64,000 bases of DNA from Bolinopsis microptera (GCF_026151205.1 NC_087082.1:8564901-8628900); one strand, 5' to 3'. Shown: positions 10,361 to 22,514, numbered from the stretch's first letter. Notes: a model not told the origin generated them from the sequence alone. A program made the numbers and translations.

Positions 10361-11930
10361 GGTTTATATCGCAACTTGGGCCCTCTGTCCCCCCTTAGTG
10401 TGAATTTTATTAGAGCTTGCAGTCTTGTTGTGACCAAAATTCTACACTAAAACATTCTTTAGTTTATATTGTGTAGTTCAAGGATATAAATTTTTTATTT
10501 TTTTGTAAAATTATTCAAACAATATACACATAATATAGCAATGACCCTATATAAAATCTACCCTTTAAGAATTAAAAAAGTTTCCTAAACAATCAAAAAT
10601 TACCCTTGGCCTTGTGGCTCCAAGTTAAGATCTAGACTGTTTATATCAACAATGTTTTTTCTTGCACCTCTGTCTCCACGGAGAGAAATCACTGTTGTTC
10701 TTAGGATTTCAAAGCGAAGGCGCTTTCTAATGTATCCTACATCATCCGAGGATATAAAATGAGGCTTCAAGCTAGGTGGATATTGGAGAGCTGGCGAAAG
10801 ATTATGGCCTTTGTATCAATGGTTATAATCAAACATGCCTTTACTTTTAATAATGTATTAAAACATGCTTGATCATAAATTTACTTTCAGAATGCAGCGA
10901 AATTCTTTTAATTGAGTTGCGGCAATGACGTTTAAACATTGTGCATTAAAAATTATAAACGAATAATTACCCAATAACATATTAATGCATGAAGCAATTT
11001 TACAAATACCGCGGGAAACAAAACGCAATTTTTCGTGCCGCATGTCGGTAAATTTGACATTACATTTGTTAAACAGCGCAGCCAGTACAATTTACAAATT
11101 TTTAAAGAAAAAACACTTTTTAAGCGGCATGCGCGGCTTTTGTAAGTCACAAGTTTTGTATCAACATCTGAACCATAAAATCAGTTAAAGCTGTGTAAGT
11201 TTTGAATATCGTAATTTAATGTTCAAACTAATTTGTTTCATAAATTATAAATTAGTGATTAGACTATACGTAAATGTTTTTAATGTTTCCGTGATTTAAA
11301 TATTTATATTATAATACCTATGCAACTATTATTTTAGGTGCGCCGAGTATATTTCAGTTGTGCGTTGCCAAGTATGTATAGGGATTGGCGTGTCGGGTAA
11401 ATTTACGAGCCGCGCATAATTTTACAGGTTTTTCGTACTTTTAAAATTGAGCACCGGCCAAACTAGAATTTGTATGATTTTAACAAGGATTAATTGATCG
11501 TCGTATTGGGGGCCGGCTACCGGCTTATTTTGGCTGCTTCATGCATGTATGTTGCCTGTTTTCAATACTGTTTTCTTGTCTCAGTGAAGACCTTGTGATA
11601 TTTTGACTGACATCGGTCTCCATCTCGATCTTAAATTTTTTGTCTTTACAACCTCAATCCATTACAATTGTTCGATTGATCGGGGAACCCTCAACGGAGA
11701 GTTAAACGAAAAACAGTCATGAAAAAGTAACTTGGATGTTTTTCAGTGTACAGTATTAACATTATAACCTCACGTGTCTGAGTCTTTTTTCTTGAAATTG
11801 TTGTTTTCTTGAACAATCCAGCTATCGGGTACAGAGTCATCACTCATCATGCATGTCCCGTTGTGAATGTATTAATATACAATGAAGTCCTTCATCTTAT
11901 TATGTTTTCATACGATACAATTTCAAATTT
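10361..11930. other. AT-rich non-coding stretch
   Basis: No gene supported. Short frames at 10953-11188 occur on both strands and look fortuitous. No tandem repeat or clear inverted repeat noticed. Confidence 0.4.
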
Positions 11931-11939
11931 GTCAATTTG

Positions 11940-13337
11940 TCAACTTACAAAAATGAGAAATTTGGGTATAAGTGGTAACACTTTAGATATTGTGAAAGAC
12001 TTTTTATCTGGAAGAAGATTTAAAACATTTGTTGGTGGAGCATATTCCTACCTTCGTGATGTTTTATCAGGCGTCCCACAAGGGTCTGTTTTAGGTCCTT
12101 TATTGTTTGTCATTTTTATCAATGACTTGCCTGATTGTATTAATGGTATATCAAAACTGTTTGCAGATGATCTTAAAGTTATTATGGATGCCAATGACAC
12201 TGAAAGCACTTTCAATATGTTAGAAAGCTTGCAAAACTGGCAAAATGTGTGGCTGTTAAAGTTTAATCCTAGCAAATGCAAAATAATGCATGTTCCATTT
12301 AATGAAAATCCCCTTCAAGAATATGTATTTAGTGGTGTTACACTTGAATGTATTGAAGCAGAGAAAGATCTTGGAGTTTTAACTTCTTCAGATTTGAAAT
12401 GGTCGAAACATATTAAAAATTGTATTAGTAAAGCAAACAGTATGATCGCACGGGTTACAAGGAATCTCATTATAAGAGAAATTAATGTTATGAGAAATGT
12501 TTATAAAACTATAATAAGACCCCACTTGGAGTATTGTGCTCAGTTGTGGTCTCCACCTGCCTGCCATGGGAATTGGGCTACTATCATTGAACTGGAAAAT
12601 GTCCAGAGAAGGTTCACACGCCTTATTGATGATATTGGAACACTTCCTTACAGTGAAAGGTTGGATGCCTTACAGATTACAACACTCGCAGAGAGACGGG
12701 TTAGAGGAGATTTGATTGAAGCCTACAAAATTGTAAATGGATTGGTTGAGTATGGAAAAGATATTTTCAATTTAAGTAGATCGGGAGATAAAATTGTTAG
12801 CACTAAATCTAACAATATTGATAGAAATATTAAAACTTTGTCTAATAATTTTTTATCAGAGCGTGTTATCAGCTTTTGGAATAAATTGCCATCTTTTGTT
12901 AGAAATTCAGTGTCTGTTATTGATTTTAAAATTAATCTAGAAGAATTTAAAAAGACTAATAGTTTAGTAGACACAGGCAACTTTTGGGAAGTGTCAAATA
13001 TAGTTTTAGCAAAAATAGAGGGTGTAAATTATATCGAAAAGAAGAAGCAACAAGTCCAATATTTATATAAAAATCCTCGTGTTGCCAAGAGAAAGGGAAT
13101 AAATATCTCATGAATTTGTTTTTATTTATTTATTTTTAAATTAACGGTTTTTAACTTTTTAAACTTTTTTATATGTAAATAAATTATGACAATTATGTTA
13201 GTTATAGAATTTGTTTGTTTTTTTAATGACGAAGGCTGTGAAATGTTCACAGTTCTGATAATGAGGAAATCAGAAAGAATGTTTAAAACTAGTGATGATG
13301 TTTATGTCATTATTCTTAATCTAATCTAATCTAATCT
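11940..13337 (+). mobile_element. 5'-truncated non-LTR retrotransposon with TCTAA tail
   Basis: The LINE 3' half begins inside the RT palm near 11940, so the PHD, endonuclease and RT fingers are missing. After the stop at 13111-13113 comes a 3' UTR of about 200 bp. It contains a CTGTGAAATGTTCACAG hairpin near 13230-13246 and ends in about four TCTAA units (13314-13337). A terminal microsatellite of this sort is typical of Jockey/CR1/L2-group LINEs. The sequence differs from the element at 1-4566, so it is a second family. Confidence 0.8.
11951..13113 (+). CDS. LINE reverse transcriptase, C-terminal part (5'-truncated)
   Basis: The open frame runs upstream into host sequence to 11809. LINE homology begins at about KMRNLGISGN (11951). 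Visible RT motifs are DVLSGVPQGSVLGPLLFVIF, the catalytic FADD (KLFADDLKV) and the thumb region (WSKHIKNCISKANSMIARV, YKTIIRPHLEYCAQLW), ending in a basic tail. It lacks the N-terminal half of the RT and all of the endonuclease. No internal stop is present over about 390 codons, so the truncation is probably recent, but the protein cannot support retrotransposition. It may only be transcribed from host promoters. Confidence 0.8.
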
Positions 13338-13639
13338 AAAATTTCACCATGATTAACCTTAAATGCTAAATACTGATCTGTCAAATGTGTAGATGGAATA
13401 ATAAGAGGTTTCAGTAAAGACGATTTGAAAATTTGGCCTCTGTATATTATTATTAAATCTAAAATAGCTAATAATTTAATAAATTATTAACAGGCCCCTT
13501 AACGTGGGCAATAATATACGCTTTATAAATTATATAAACAAATTGAAGTCTATTTCTCCAATGTTGTTAAGTGTCTCTTTAGATCTGTTTTGGTCTTTCG
13601 TGGGAGTTCCCACATTTGTTGGTTGAGAATACTCATCAT

Positions 13640-14292
13640 AACATACATGATGCTTGACTGCTTTATTGACCCGGACAGGCACCGGGGGCAGACATCCCAA
13701 CATCAGTGCGTTGGGACATAGTGTTGGTCTGCTTCAGGACGTGTTAGATCCTAGAGAAGCCGCCATCCCCTCTACTGCTTTAGCTCAGCGGCAGCATGAG
13801 CCCTGGTTTCCTGCCACATTAATACCTCTGAAAGCACAGAAAAGTGGTGGATTTCGGGGTCCAGGATACTCCCTCTTTGTTCTTTATGGTGGTAATATTT
13901 CTCTGAGATGTTTGCAGAGTCTTTATTTCATGATCTTTCTAGTCGGATAAATCCTGGAGAGCATCATTTTGTCCCCAGAGAAAATCGACTCTCCTAATGA
14001 ATGCTTCTTGTGTGCTGCTTTTTGTTAACACTTCATCTAGATAGGAATGTGTGTCTGCCCCACCTAGCTCTTCTTTCAGTTGCAGGTAACTCGAGTCTTG
14101 CACCTCCAGACACAATAGGAGCTGGTGTACGGGAGAATCAATGAAGCTGTTACAGAAACAACAGGCCTCACCAATGCCACCACCCATGATCTTTTGGATA
14201 TTCGCAAAGAGTGGTGAGCTGCCGTGAATGTAGTCCATTATTCGGCTGTCCAGATTTTTACTCGTGTTGTGCCCGAATAAAATCATTGTCAC
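13640..14292 (-). pseudogene. LINE C-terminal remnant with CCHC-like knuckle
   Basis: The minus-strand frame 14292-13939 reads GHNTSKNLDSRIMDYIHGSS, then ACCFCNSFIDSPVHQLLLCLEV. That Cys-x2-Cys...His...Cys cluster resembles the one at the C-terminus of many LINE ORF2 proteins. The sequence from 13938 to 13640 is then a likely 3' UTR, ending in a TGATGAG-like run. The upstream side stops at the MITE beginning at 14323, and no RT core remains. Another domesticated zinc-knuckle protein is possible but less likely. Confidence 0.5.
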
Positions 14293-14322
14293 ACCATGAA
14301 TAGTTTCAATCCCCTATTTTAA

Positions 14323-14464
14323 GGGGTCGTTCACATATCACGTCATCATTTTTTGGATAATTTTCATCCCCGCCTCTGTTATCAGTTTTTTAACATAGTA
14401 CAGCAGCGTAATCATTTGGAAATCCCCCTCCCTGGGCTGATAACGTTATGTGTGAACGACCCCT
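14323..14464. mobile_element. MITE with GGGGTCGTTCACATAT termini
   Basis: About 142 bp. The left end GGGGTCGTTCACATATCACG and right end CGTTATGTGTGAACGACCCC are inverted repeats. It is non-coding. Related copies lie at 50938-51490 and 57040-57232. The superfamily is not assigned because no clear duplication was read here. Confidence 0.7.
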
Positions 14465-14514
14465 AAAAGGATACATTATATATCCAAAATTAGTCATAAT
14501 TGAAAATTCAAATA

Positions 14515-15185
14515 GGTAGGGCCAGGTCTTTATGAACATTCTCTCTGAATCGAGTTTTTAGTTATATCTGGTCTATCAGCTACTTTTGATCCTATGGAAA
14601 AATTTCGTTCCTAGACGAAGTTATAGCTAGTCAAAGGTTAGCATTTGTGTGTATTTATATTGCGCAAGCGATTTTCCCAAAAATCTGATCTGAAACAATT
14701 TTTTTAGTCTTCTAAATTTTTATCAATCAACCTGAAACGTTCAGGATATGTTCCAAGGATCATTTAAAAGAGATCTCCAGAGCCAGAATTTGTAGAAAGG
14801 CCTTCAAATATTTTTAGTCGATTTTGAAAGCTTTAACCTTTGAATTTCATTAAAAAATGAAAACTGGCCACGGGCCTAAATATTACATATCAATCAATTA
14901 CAATTCATTAACATTACCAGTATTAATAACTGTCCAAAATATCTAAGAAAGTATTCTCTAGCCAAAGGGCTCAATGTTTAAATCTAAATCTTCAATATTG
15001 AATCTTCATTAAAAAATGAGGTTTAAGATTTTCAAAATCGAATGATAATGTTTAAAGGCTCATCTCAAAATTCTGGCTCAATTGATCTCTTCTAAATGAT
15101 CATAAGAACATGAAAATACACTGAAAGTTTGAGGTTGATAGCTCAAAAAATACAGAAGAAAATGAGAAAAAACAATTTTTGAGAA
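14515..15185. mobile_element. Old divergent copy of the 36.6-kb foldback family
   Basis: The left arm contains CTATCAGCTACTTTTGATCC, GCGCAAGCGATTTTC and TGAAACGTTCAGGATATGTT. These match, with many substitutions, the left arm of the foldback at 36609-37917. The right arm, from about 15010, is inverted (AAAGGCTCATCTCAAAATTC, TGAAAGTTTGAGGTTGATAG) and decays near 15185. A second element is inserted in the middle. Confidence 0.6.
14859..15000. mobile_element. Short element without TIRs, copy 2 (142 bp)
   Basis: Same ends as 9756-10357 but without the nested insert. It is flanked by AAT on each side, within a longer 15-bp direct repeat TTCATTAAAAAATGA (14847-14861 and 15004-15018). The longer repeat may be a target-site duplication or part of the host foldback. 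Confidence 0.6.
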
Positions 15186-16620
15186 GAGACAATTTTATTA
15201 TTTATCACCAATTTATTAAATAGATTTTTAGACTATATTTCATTAAGTAAAGTAACGTAAATGTATGACATCACATCATCACACATCTACAAAATGTCAT
15301 TGCACTATGTGAAAAAATATATATTAAATATTTCCCCACCAACATTAATTGTTTACCAAATACGATATTGTAAAAATTAATCAAATATCACATCTTTGTA
15401 ATGAGAGAAAAGTTAAAGCCTTCCATTTTTAGATATAGGTTGAAAACTTGAAATTTTGGCACAAATTTTTATTTATCTAATAATGGGTATCTAGAAAACG
15501 TAAGCTCCTAGCTCAAAATGTTCTTGTTGTGTGAGTGAGCATTGTTTAAGAAATTACAGATGCAGATGAGTCGGAATGGTGACAGGACGGTGGCGTTATT
15601 GGGGCGCCAATATGCAACGTTACGCCACTGTGAATGGAGGGTTTCCAGGAGCATTAGAATTAATTAATTAAATTATCACAGCTCAGTTATACAATATACA
15701 TCACCTACATGAGTCACATGGCTATGGTATAGGAGTCAAATAATAATCAAATAGGGCAAAGTGGTGAAGAGTTTGACAATGGAATGTTATTCACTGTGAC
15801 AAAGAAATGTTATTCAACTTGTTTTTGATAGCAATGAAGTAATGTCAGCTGTAGTTTCAACATAGTTTCAATACACGGATCACACAAATTTGAAGTACCG
15901 TGAACATTCTAGTGTCTATCAAATTCCAGGAAATTGACAGCAGATCTTCCTAGAAATTCTCACTCACTATCCTGAACGAATCTGTGTAGCGACTAAATAG
16001 AGATATAAGAGAGCTCAGGCTGCCTGACTCAGGCTGATAGAGATATAATAAGAGAGCTCACTGCCTGACTCAACTTACCTTGGACTAAAATTGCATATTT
16101 TTGACATCCCTCTCTTCTGACCTGATGCCATTTTTCACTATATGGTTCTATACTTCTCGGTATATATAATATATATAACATCTATGTAATGTTCGTATCA
16201 TTTTAATGGTTACCTTCATAGTGAGTTCATACCCACAGTTTAATGTTAAATCTCACTGTACCACATTCAATATTCATTAACTTATAACTTATTACATATT
16301 ATAGTTAAACTCTGATTTAAAACCCCAGTAAATCGGGGTTTTACTGTTTATTATGTCCCTAGAAGGGTATTCTTTTAAGAGTTTTTTACTGACTTAAATG
16401 TCATGCACAGCAGTTTGAAGCTTCTTTAAATTATTTTCATCTTATTGTATTGCTGTGTAAATTCAATTCTAATCCTAATTCTAATTCTAGTTATCTTAAT
16501 ATATTGTACTAGGTAGTGTTGTTTTAAATCCAAATTTAATACTGCAAAGATTCTCTAATTTTATTGCTCCGAAGTAATAGCAGTTAAAAAAAAGTACCCG
16601 GTTTTAGCCTTGTAGTTGTA
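15186..16620. other. Non-coding stretch upstream of AGTRAP-like gene
   Basis: No gene supported. A unit containing GAGATATAA and GAGAGCTCA...TGCCTGACTCA is duplicated at 15996-16073. A fragment AACCCCAGTAAATCGGGGTT at 16321-16340, followed by TTACTG, resembles the pogo-like MITE terminus at 39160 and may be a decayed copy. The AGTRAP-like promoter should lie here. Confidence 0.4.
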
Positions 16621-16727
16621 AGTTGTGTTTGTCACTTGGTTGGTGTAAAATACAACCTAACTGGCAACTATTGAGTTTAAGTACAATTGAACAACTAATT
16701 TGTAACACCTCAGGAGGGTTCCTAAAT

Positions 16728-17201
16728 ATGGCAACTATCTTTGGGATAAACCTACCGGATGTTTCATTGAAAATATTCATTCTCCTACACTTCTGCTTGT
16801 TAATGTTCTGTGGATGGGGTCTACCACTCCCCTACCATATCTCCAACTACGCCGTACTTGGACTGGGATTCTGGATGTTGTCAGACAAGGCAAACACCAC
16901 CGCCTCGCTATTCTTTGCCACTTTTGTTGCTGCAACAGCAGCCGGGGACGTTTTGCTCATGATATTTTTCCACATTAGCGAGAATTTGAATGGGAACATG
17001 AAATTCAGCCTTTTCATGACATGTATGAATCTTTTCCTCAAACCAGCGACCTTCATTTACGGGTTCTCAGAGCACAAGCGACGGGCAGGTGACAGCGAGG
17101 GTAGCGGATACACAAATTTCGACTCGGATGTTTCCCCGACTTATCTACCCGATCACATTGCTCCACCAATCCCTGGTGTTGATATCGGAAACCCAGTATA
17201 A
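16728..17201 (+). CDS. AGTRAP: AGTRAP-like four-pass membrane protein
   Basis: 157 residues; human AGTRAP has 159. The family interacts with the type-1 angiotensin II receptor tail in vertebrates and resides in endomembranes. In an invertebrate the partner is unknown. The N-terminal block NLPDVSLKIFILLHF matches the conserved family start. Hydrophobic segments fall at about 9-30, 36-53, 60-84 and 95-116, followed by a soluble Ser/Asp/Pro-rich tail. KPATFIYGF near TM4 fits the family's LLKP motif. I chose the ATG at 16728 although the frame is open to 16623, because homology begins there and a CACCTCAG acceptor-like site lies 19 bp upstream. The coding region is a single exon, unlike vertebrate AGTRAP. 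Confidence 0.85.
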   Translation: MATIFGINLPDVSLKIFILLHFCLLMFCGWGLPLPYHISNYAVLGLGFWMLSDKANTTASLFFATFVAATAAGDVLLMIFFHISENLNGNMKFSLFMTCMNLFLKPATFIYGFSEHKRRAGDSEGSGYTNFDSDVSPTYLPDHIAPPIPGVDIGNPV

Positions 17202-17396
17202 ACCCTCCTTCTGTACAGATCGTTTCCTACTCACGTACTCTTAGTGAACGATTCATTATGCTTGATGATCTGCAGTCTGTATCTACATCTGTTCTTTACA
17301 TACAGAACAGATACAGTTCAATATATTACGTAAAAATGCGTAATATGATTATGAATTGTTCTTTGCATGTTGTTATTCATTTGATTAAACATTTAA

Positions 17397-18796
17397 AGGG
17401 AGATACACCAAAACCGTTTTTGCTCCGAACATCGATTTTATTTTATATTATTTTTAAATAGACAAAAAGAATAAGATTGTACACCTTCAAAATTTTTTAA
17501 AAATATTCCCTCATCTAGAAAAAAAATATTTTTCTTTTTCGAAAATTTTTAAAATTTGGAGAAGTCTGTCACTGTAATACCGATAGTTCGGCCATTTAAA
17601 AAGTTTTTTGGCTGATTTTTTTACTGAACATTACTTACACTCCGTACTAGAAGCCATTGAAAGGATTATATAATTGAACAATAAATGACCAAGTTACAGA
17701 CCGAACAAGGTGAAAAAAGAAAAATTGGGATTTTTGCCTACCACCAAAGTTGTACATTTCACCACCCGCCCAGGTCATCAGATATCGCTTCAAAAATTCT
17801 TGTGAGTGTAGTTGATGATCATGGCAAGCTTTTTGGAACCGGATTTCTCTCAATTTTGAGTTTTAAGCTATGCAATGTGGCCTCAAACGACTTAGTAAAA
17901 TTCATCGTAAAAAAGGGCAAAAAAGGCAGATTTAAGGCTTAAAATGCCTATAACTCAAAAAGTATCAGTTTTTTTGAAATAATTTTTACAGGATCGTAAT
18001 CAGCTTGGTAAGACGAATCTTTTAGTACGACATTTATAATATTCAAAGCCACAAAATTTGTAAAAAAATGTGTACAATTTGTACAAAATTTATACAAGGG
18101 GGGACCCTTGTGTTCGAGCTAGAAAATGATTTAAGACAATTTGTCTTCTAAAAGCACCTATTTGGTACTAAAAGATTCGTCTTACCAAGCTGATTACGAT
18201 CCTGTAAAAATTATTTCAAAAAAACTGATACTTTTTGAGTTATAGGCATTTTAAGCCTTAAATCTGCCTTTTTTGCCCTTTTTTACGATGAATTTTACTA
18301 AGTCGTTTGAGGCCACATTGCATAGCTTAAAACTCAAAATTGAGAGAAATCCGGTTCCAAAAAGCTTGCCATGATCATCAACTACACTCACGAGAATTTT
18401 TGAAGCGATATCTGATGACCTGGGCGGGTGGTGAAATGTACAACTTTGGTGGTAGGCAAAAATCCAAATTTTTCTTTTTTCACCTTGTTCGGTCTGTAAC
18501 TTTGTCATTTATTGTTCAATTATATAATCCTTTCAATGGCTTCTAGTACGGAGTGTAAGTAATGTTCAGTAAAAAAATCAGCCAAAAAACTTTTTAAATG
18601 GCCGAACTATCGGTATTACAGAGACAGACTTCTCCAAATTTTAAAAATTTTCGAAAAAGAAAAATATTTTTTTTCTCGATGAGGGAATATTTTTAAAAAT
18701 TTTTGAAGGTGTACAATCTTATTCTTTTTGTCTATTTAAAAATAATATAAAATAAAATCGATGTTCGGAGCAAAAACGGTTTTGGTGTATCTCCCC
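17397..18796. mobile_element. 1.4-kb foldback element flanked by TTAA
   Basis: The arms at 17397-18031 and 18163-18796 are near-perfect inverted repeats of about 635 bp around a 131-bp centre. Termini are AGGGAGATACACC and GGTGTATCTCCCC, with TTAA at both edges (17393-17396 and 18797-18800). TTAA duplications are known for piggyBac and Kolobok transposons, so a non-autonomous member of one of these is the best guess. Both arms encode the same 85- and 68-aa frames on opposite strands, a consequence of the symmetry. The arms differ by only a few substitutions, implying a recent origin or gene conversion. Confidence 0.9.
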
Positions 18797-18809
18797 TTAA
18801 GTAGTTGTT

Positions 18810-21302
18810 AGTATATGGACACGTTCATTGAAGTTTGAGGATATTGGTAAATTTCTAATATAGCGTTTTCGACGATAGTGGCTTAATTTTAGCATCTATT
18901 AATCTAGCGTGTTCATAAGTTCTGAACATTAGCCACGTGACCCATACTCCCATATGCACTGCTCAGAAATAAAATATATTGCTTTTAGGCACTATAATGT
19001 AAAAAATGTCACATTTTTGTGACATTGTTTACCATATCTGCCCAATTATCATTCCTTGACCAAGCTTGGTCTGAAATATAGTAGATTAGGTCAATCTAAC
19101 AATTATGATACAACATTGGTTAAAGGGCACGGATCGAACGGATTTAAGGCAATATTTCGTAAACTTTGTCACACTCAGAATACGAGACCTCTTTTCTACT
19201 GTGAGGTGTCCTCAAAACCCTTTCAACTCATTATTTGATGGTTCTTCTGCCAATCATAGCCCTAAAATATGTTGTTTTGAAAAGTTAGCAAATACATGCA
19301 CTTGGTTATTGGGAAATGATGTAAATTCTGTCACATTATATGGAATTTGAAATTCTGGGTGAATTTCCGAAATCATTTATATCTGATTTTGGTTTGGAAG
19401 GCGGGAAAACTCTATATATAAGGACGATACACGGATACAGTTGATTCAAGTATAGGGCAGTTGATGTAAACATCGTCACAAAATGATACGACATCGCAAA
19501 TAAGTTAAATTTTGCGGGAAAACTCTATATACTTATATAAGGACGATACACGGATACAGTTGATTCAAGTATAGGGCAGTTGATGTAAACATCGTCACAA
19601 AATGATAAGACATCATAAATAGGTTAAATTTGGAAACAATGGTTATAGAATGAAATAGTCTGTGATTAACATATTACATACATTATAAAATGGGCAGGGG
19701 TTTTTATATTTCCTGTATCTCTGTATTAATCATTTCGGATTGTAATTAGGACTGTTCACGTGAAAGAAATTGTATCTAAATTTTACAATGACGCACTCGT
19801 ATGTGACGAAATTTACATTTCTTGACCCTATTTTGAAGAACCATACCTCGGTAAGAATTCAATGTTCTTCCAGGAATTATTGGTTGGTTATTGTTTAGCA
19901 AAATAGAACTAAAGTTTAACAATGCTGAGTTTAATTTTACTAAGTTACTGAAATGTGACGAAATTTACTTTTCCTGCCCCAACAGTATAATTTCAATGTG
20001 ATGAAAAATTGGCATGGGTTTCTATATTTCCTGTATAAATCCATTCTAACTATAATAAGGACTATTGATATGAAAGAAAATCGATCTAAATTTTAAAATG
20101 ACGTATGTGACGAAATTTACATTTCTTGCCCCTATTTTGAAGAACCATACCTCGGTTAAAATTCAATTTTCTTCCAGGAATTATTGGTTGGTTATTGTTC
20201 AGCAAATTAGAACTCAAGTTTAACAATGCTGAGTTTAATTTTACTAAGTTACTGAAATGTGACGAAATTTACTTTTCCTGCCCCAACAGTATAATTTCAA
20301 TGTGATGAAAAATTGGCATGGGTTTCTATATTTCCTGTGTAAATCCATTCTAACTATAATAAGGACTGTTGATATGAAAGAAAATCTATCTAACTAATGC
20401 AAGGGCTGATGTGACGAAATTTACATTTCTTGCCCCCTATTTTGAAGAATCATACCTCGAATAGGATATAATTTTACTTTATCACCATACCTATGTCGAT
20501 AAACTAGTTATTTTGCCAACAAATAGCAAATAAAGTTAATATATTTTTGTGTGACGAAATTCACAAATTTTTACCATGTTCAGATGTTGAAATTTTGCCA
20601 ATGTTAACATATCACTGCCATATAATAATTTATATGACCGGTGTGTGGTTGAAATATTGTTAATTGATCAATAGTACGTAATATAGGGTGTTTAAGTTGG
20701 TATACTAATATTTACTCAATTTCACACATGTTGAGATATCATACAAATGTATGTGACAAAGTTTACCCATTTCTGCCTTCTGTATTTGTATTTGCCTATA
20801 ACAATGAAATATGTGAACAATTCCAAACACATTCAGCTCACAAAATAATGCTAGACTATTCGGCATTTCTTGTCAGGATGTCATAAACAATAAAAACATC
20901 CCTCATATAAATTTCTTAAATGTGTGACAGAGTTTACATGGTGCTACCATTTAACGAAAAAAGTCGCTAAATATGTAGATAATAGTCATATGCAACTATC
21001 CTATAAATTTGAAATTCGAAAATTTGGTCAAACACGGCAACAAGGGGTCCATATAAACTCTGTCACGTTTTTATAGTGTGACAAAGTTTACAACTCACTG
21101 CCGGCCGCATTTAAGCGATATCTTATCGTCTGATAAAGATATCGTTATGCGACAAAGTTTATCTAGAGGATGAAACGATTATCCTAACCATTGAGGGTTT
21201 ATATAGATTTATAGTGTGACACATTTTACATCATCGTGCCATTTAGTAGGGTCACTAATATTTACCAATATCCTCAAACTTCAATGAACGTGTCCATATA
21301 CT
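18810..21302. mobile_element. 2.5-kb TIR element with array of GTGACGAAATTTAC motifs
   Basis: A perfect 43-bp inverted repeat bounds it. It starts AGTATATGGACACGTTCATT at 18810 and its complement ends at 21302. Inside are about 16 copies of a 14-16 bp motif, TGTGACRAARTTTAC. Copies in the left third are mostly in reverse orientation (e.g. 19159, 19320, 19466, 19585). Those in the right two thirds are mostly forward (e.g. 19801, 19956, 20106, 20259, 20411, 20551, 20751, 20931, 21078, 21217). A unit of about 117 bp is duplicated at 19401-19630, and a unit of about 305 bp repeats more than twice over 19750-20420. No transposase or other protein is visible. It abuts the TTAA foldback, with 9 bp between. 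No target-site duplication was evident. Confidence 0.8.
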
Positions 21303-22514
21303 GTGTATTGTTTAATGTTTCCTCTGAGAAAGTCAGTAGGTCATGTTTTGCAGTTTGTTTTGTGTGTTGTTTTCTCAAGTTGAATTTTATTGTTATGTAT
21401 GTATTGGCAGTACAATTTGTTACGTGGTGTTATTTCTGCTCAACTTTTAGTTGTTAATGTAGAGTAAAACACCTAGCCTCTTAAATTATTTTAGGCAAGT
21501 TAATGCCTGGGACATATATTTCCACGGCAATCTACAGACCGTTCAAGAGATTTCTTCCTCAAGAGAAAAATGTGCTGGAACAAAAAGCTCTTGTAGTATT
21601 TAGTTGCCTGAACAGCATGGGTGTTTTGTAATTTTGGTATGTTAACTAAGTTTTCTATTAGATTAAATACTGTTACTGTAAAGGGTTGCTGCTGTTTCAA
21701 AAGAAAATTTTGCACCATTATTCGATTGTTAAACTTTAGCACGATTGTAAGTTTTATTAATTGATGATAGATATTTAACTAATATTAAGTAATAAGTAAT
21801 AACTGTACCTGTTAATTGCCTTGACACGTGATCTAGTGAGTATCTTCTCTGATTGTAATGCAGGCAATGTATAATGTTTAATCATGTAGCCCCTTGATCT
21901 TTGTCGACTGATTGGAACTGGAAATTAGAACTGTTATTTCTCTCCTAGCCTCTGTAGTTAATTCATAGGATGTCTGCAGCTTTGATTTGCATATGTGTCA
22001 AAAAATTCATTCAAACTTTTTCAGATTTATCAGATCAGAGTTTTGCATGTAAATGGGTTTGGTTTTCATAATTGTATGATATTGGCTCCTCAAGCTTATG
22101 TAAATTTTGGTAATTTTAGGTGGATAAACTGATAAATTTATCAGTGTTTCCTCCATCGATGATAGGTGGCTCCACATTTGGCATTTCTGTACATTGATGT
22201 TGTGATATATTTACTTATGTTCACCGACTTTCTGGGTTTGTTTTCATTTTATGTTTGAAAGTCGAGTTTAAAAGCTGTAGTTTCCAGCTCGTTTCTTTGT
22301 AAAAAATGACAGAATATTTCGATATATCATTCAGTATTATGGTTTGTGTTTTATTTCGTCGTTAAAAAAGTTGAATGGCTTGCTTGCACCTAATTTTAAT
22401 GATTCCAGCATAATATCATTAATAGTAATGTGGATATTGAATTGATAACATTGTTCAAAATTAAGAAATAATCAAACCCCAGTATTGCTAATTATGTTTC
22501 AAACTAACAACAGG
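21303..22514. other. Upstream region / 5' UTR intron of EIF4H
   Basis: No protein-coding feature supported. It ends in a CAACAG acceptor-like site one base before the EIF4H start codon, so part of it is probably a 5' UTR intron or a trans-splicing outron. Confidence 0.45.

Noticed and set aside
17685-18546. 85-aa and 68-aa proteins conserved on both strands
   Set aside because: They are mirror images created by the foldback arms, not independent conserved genes; no domain is recognised.
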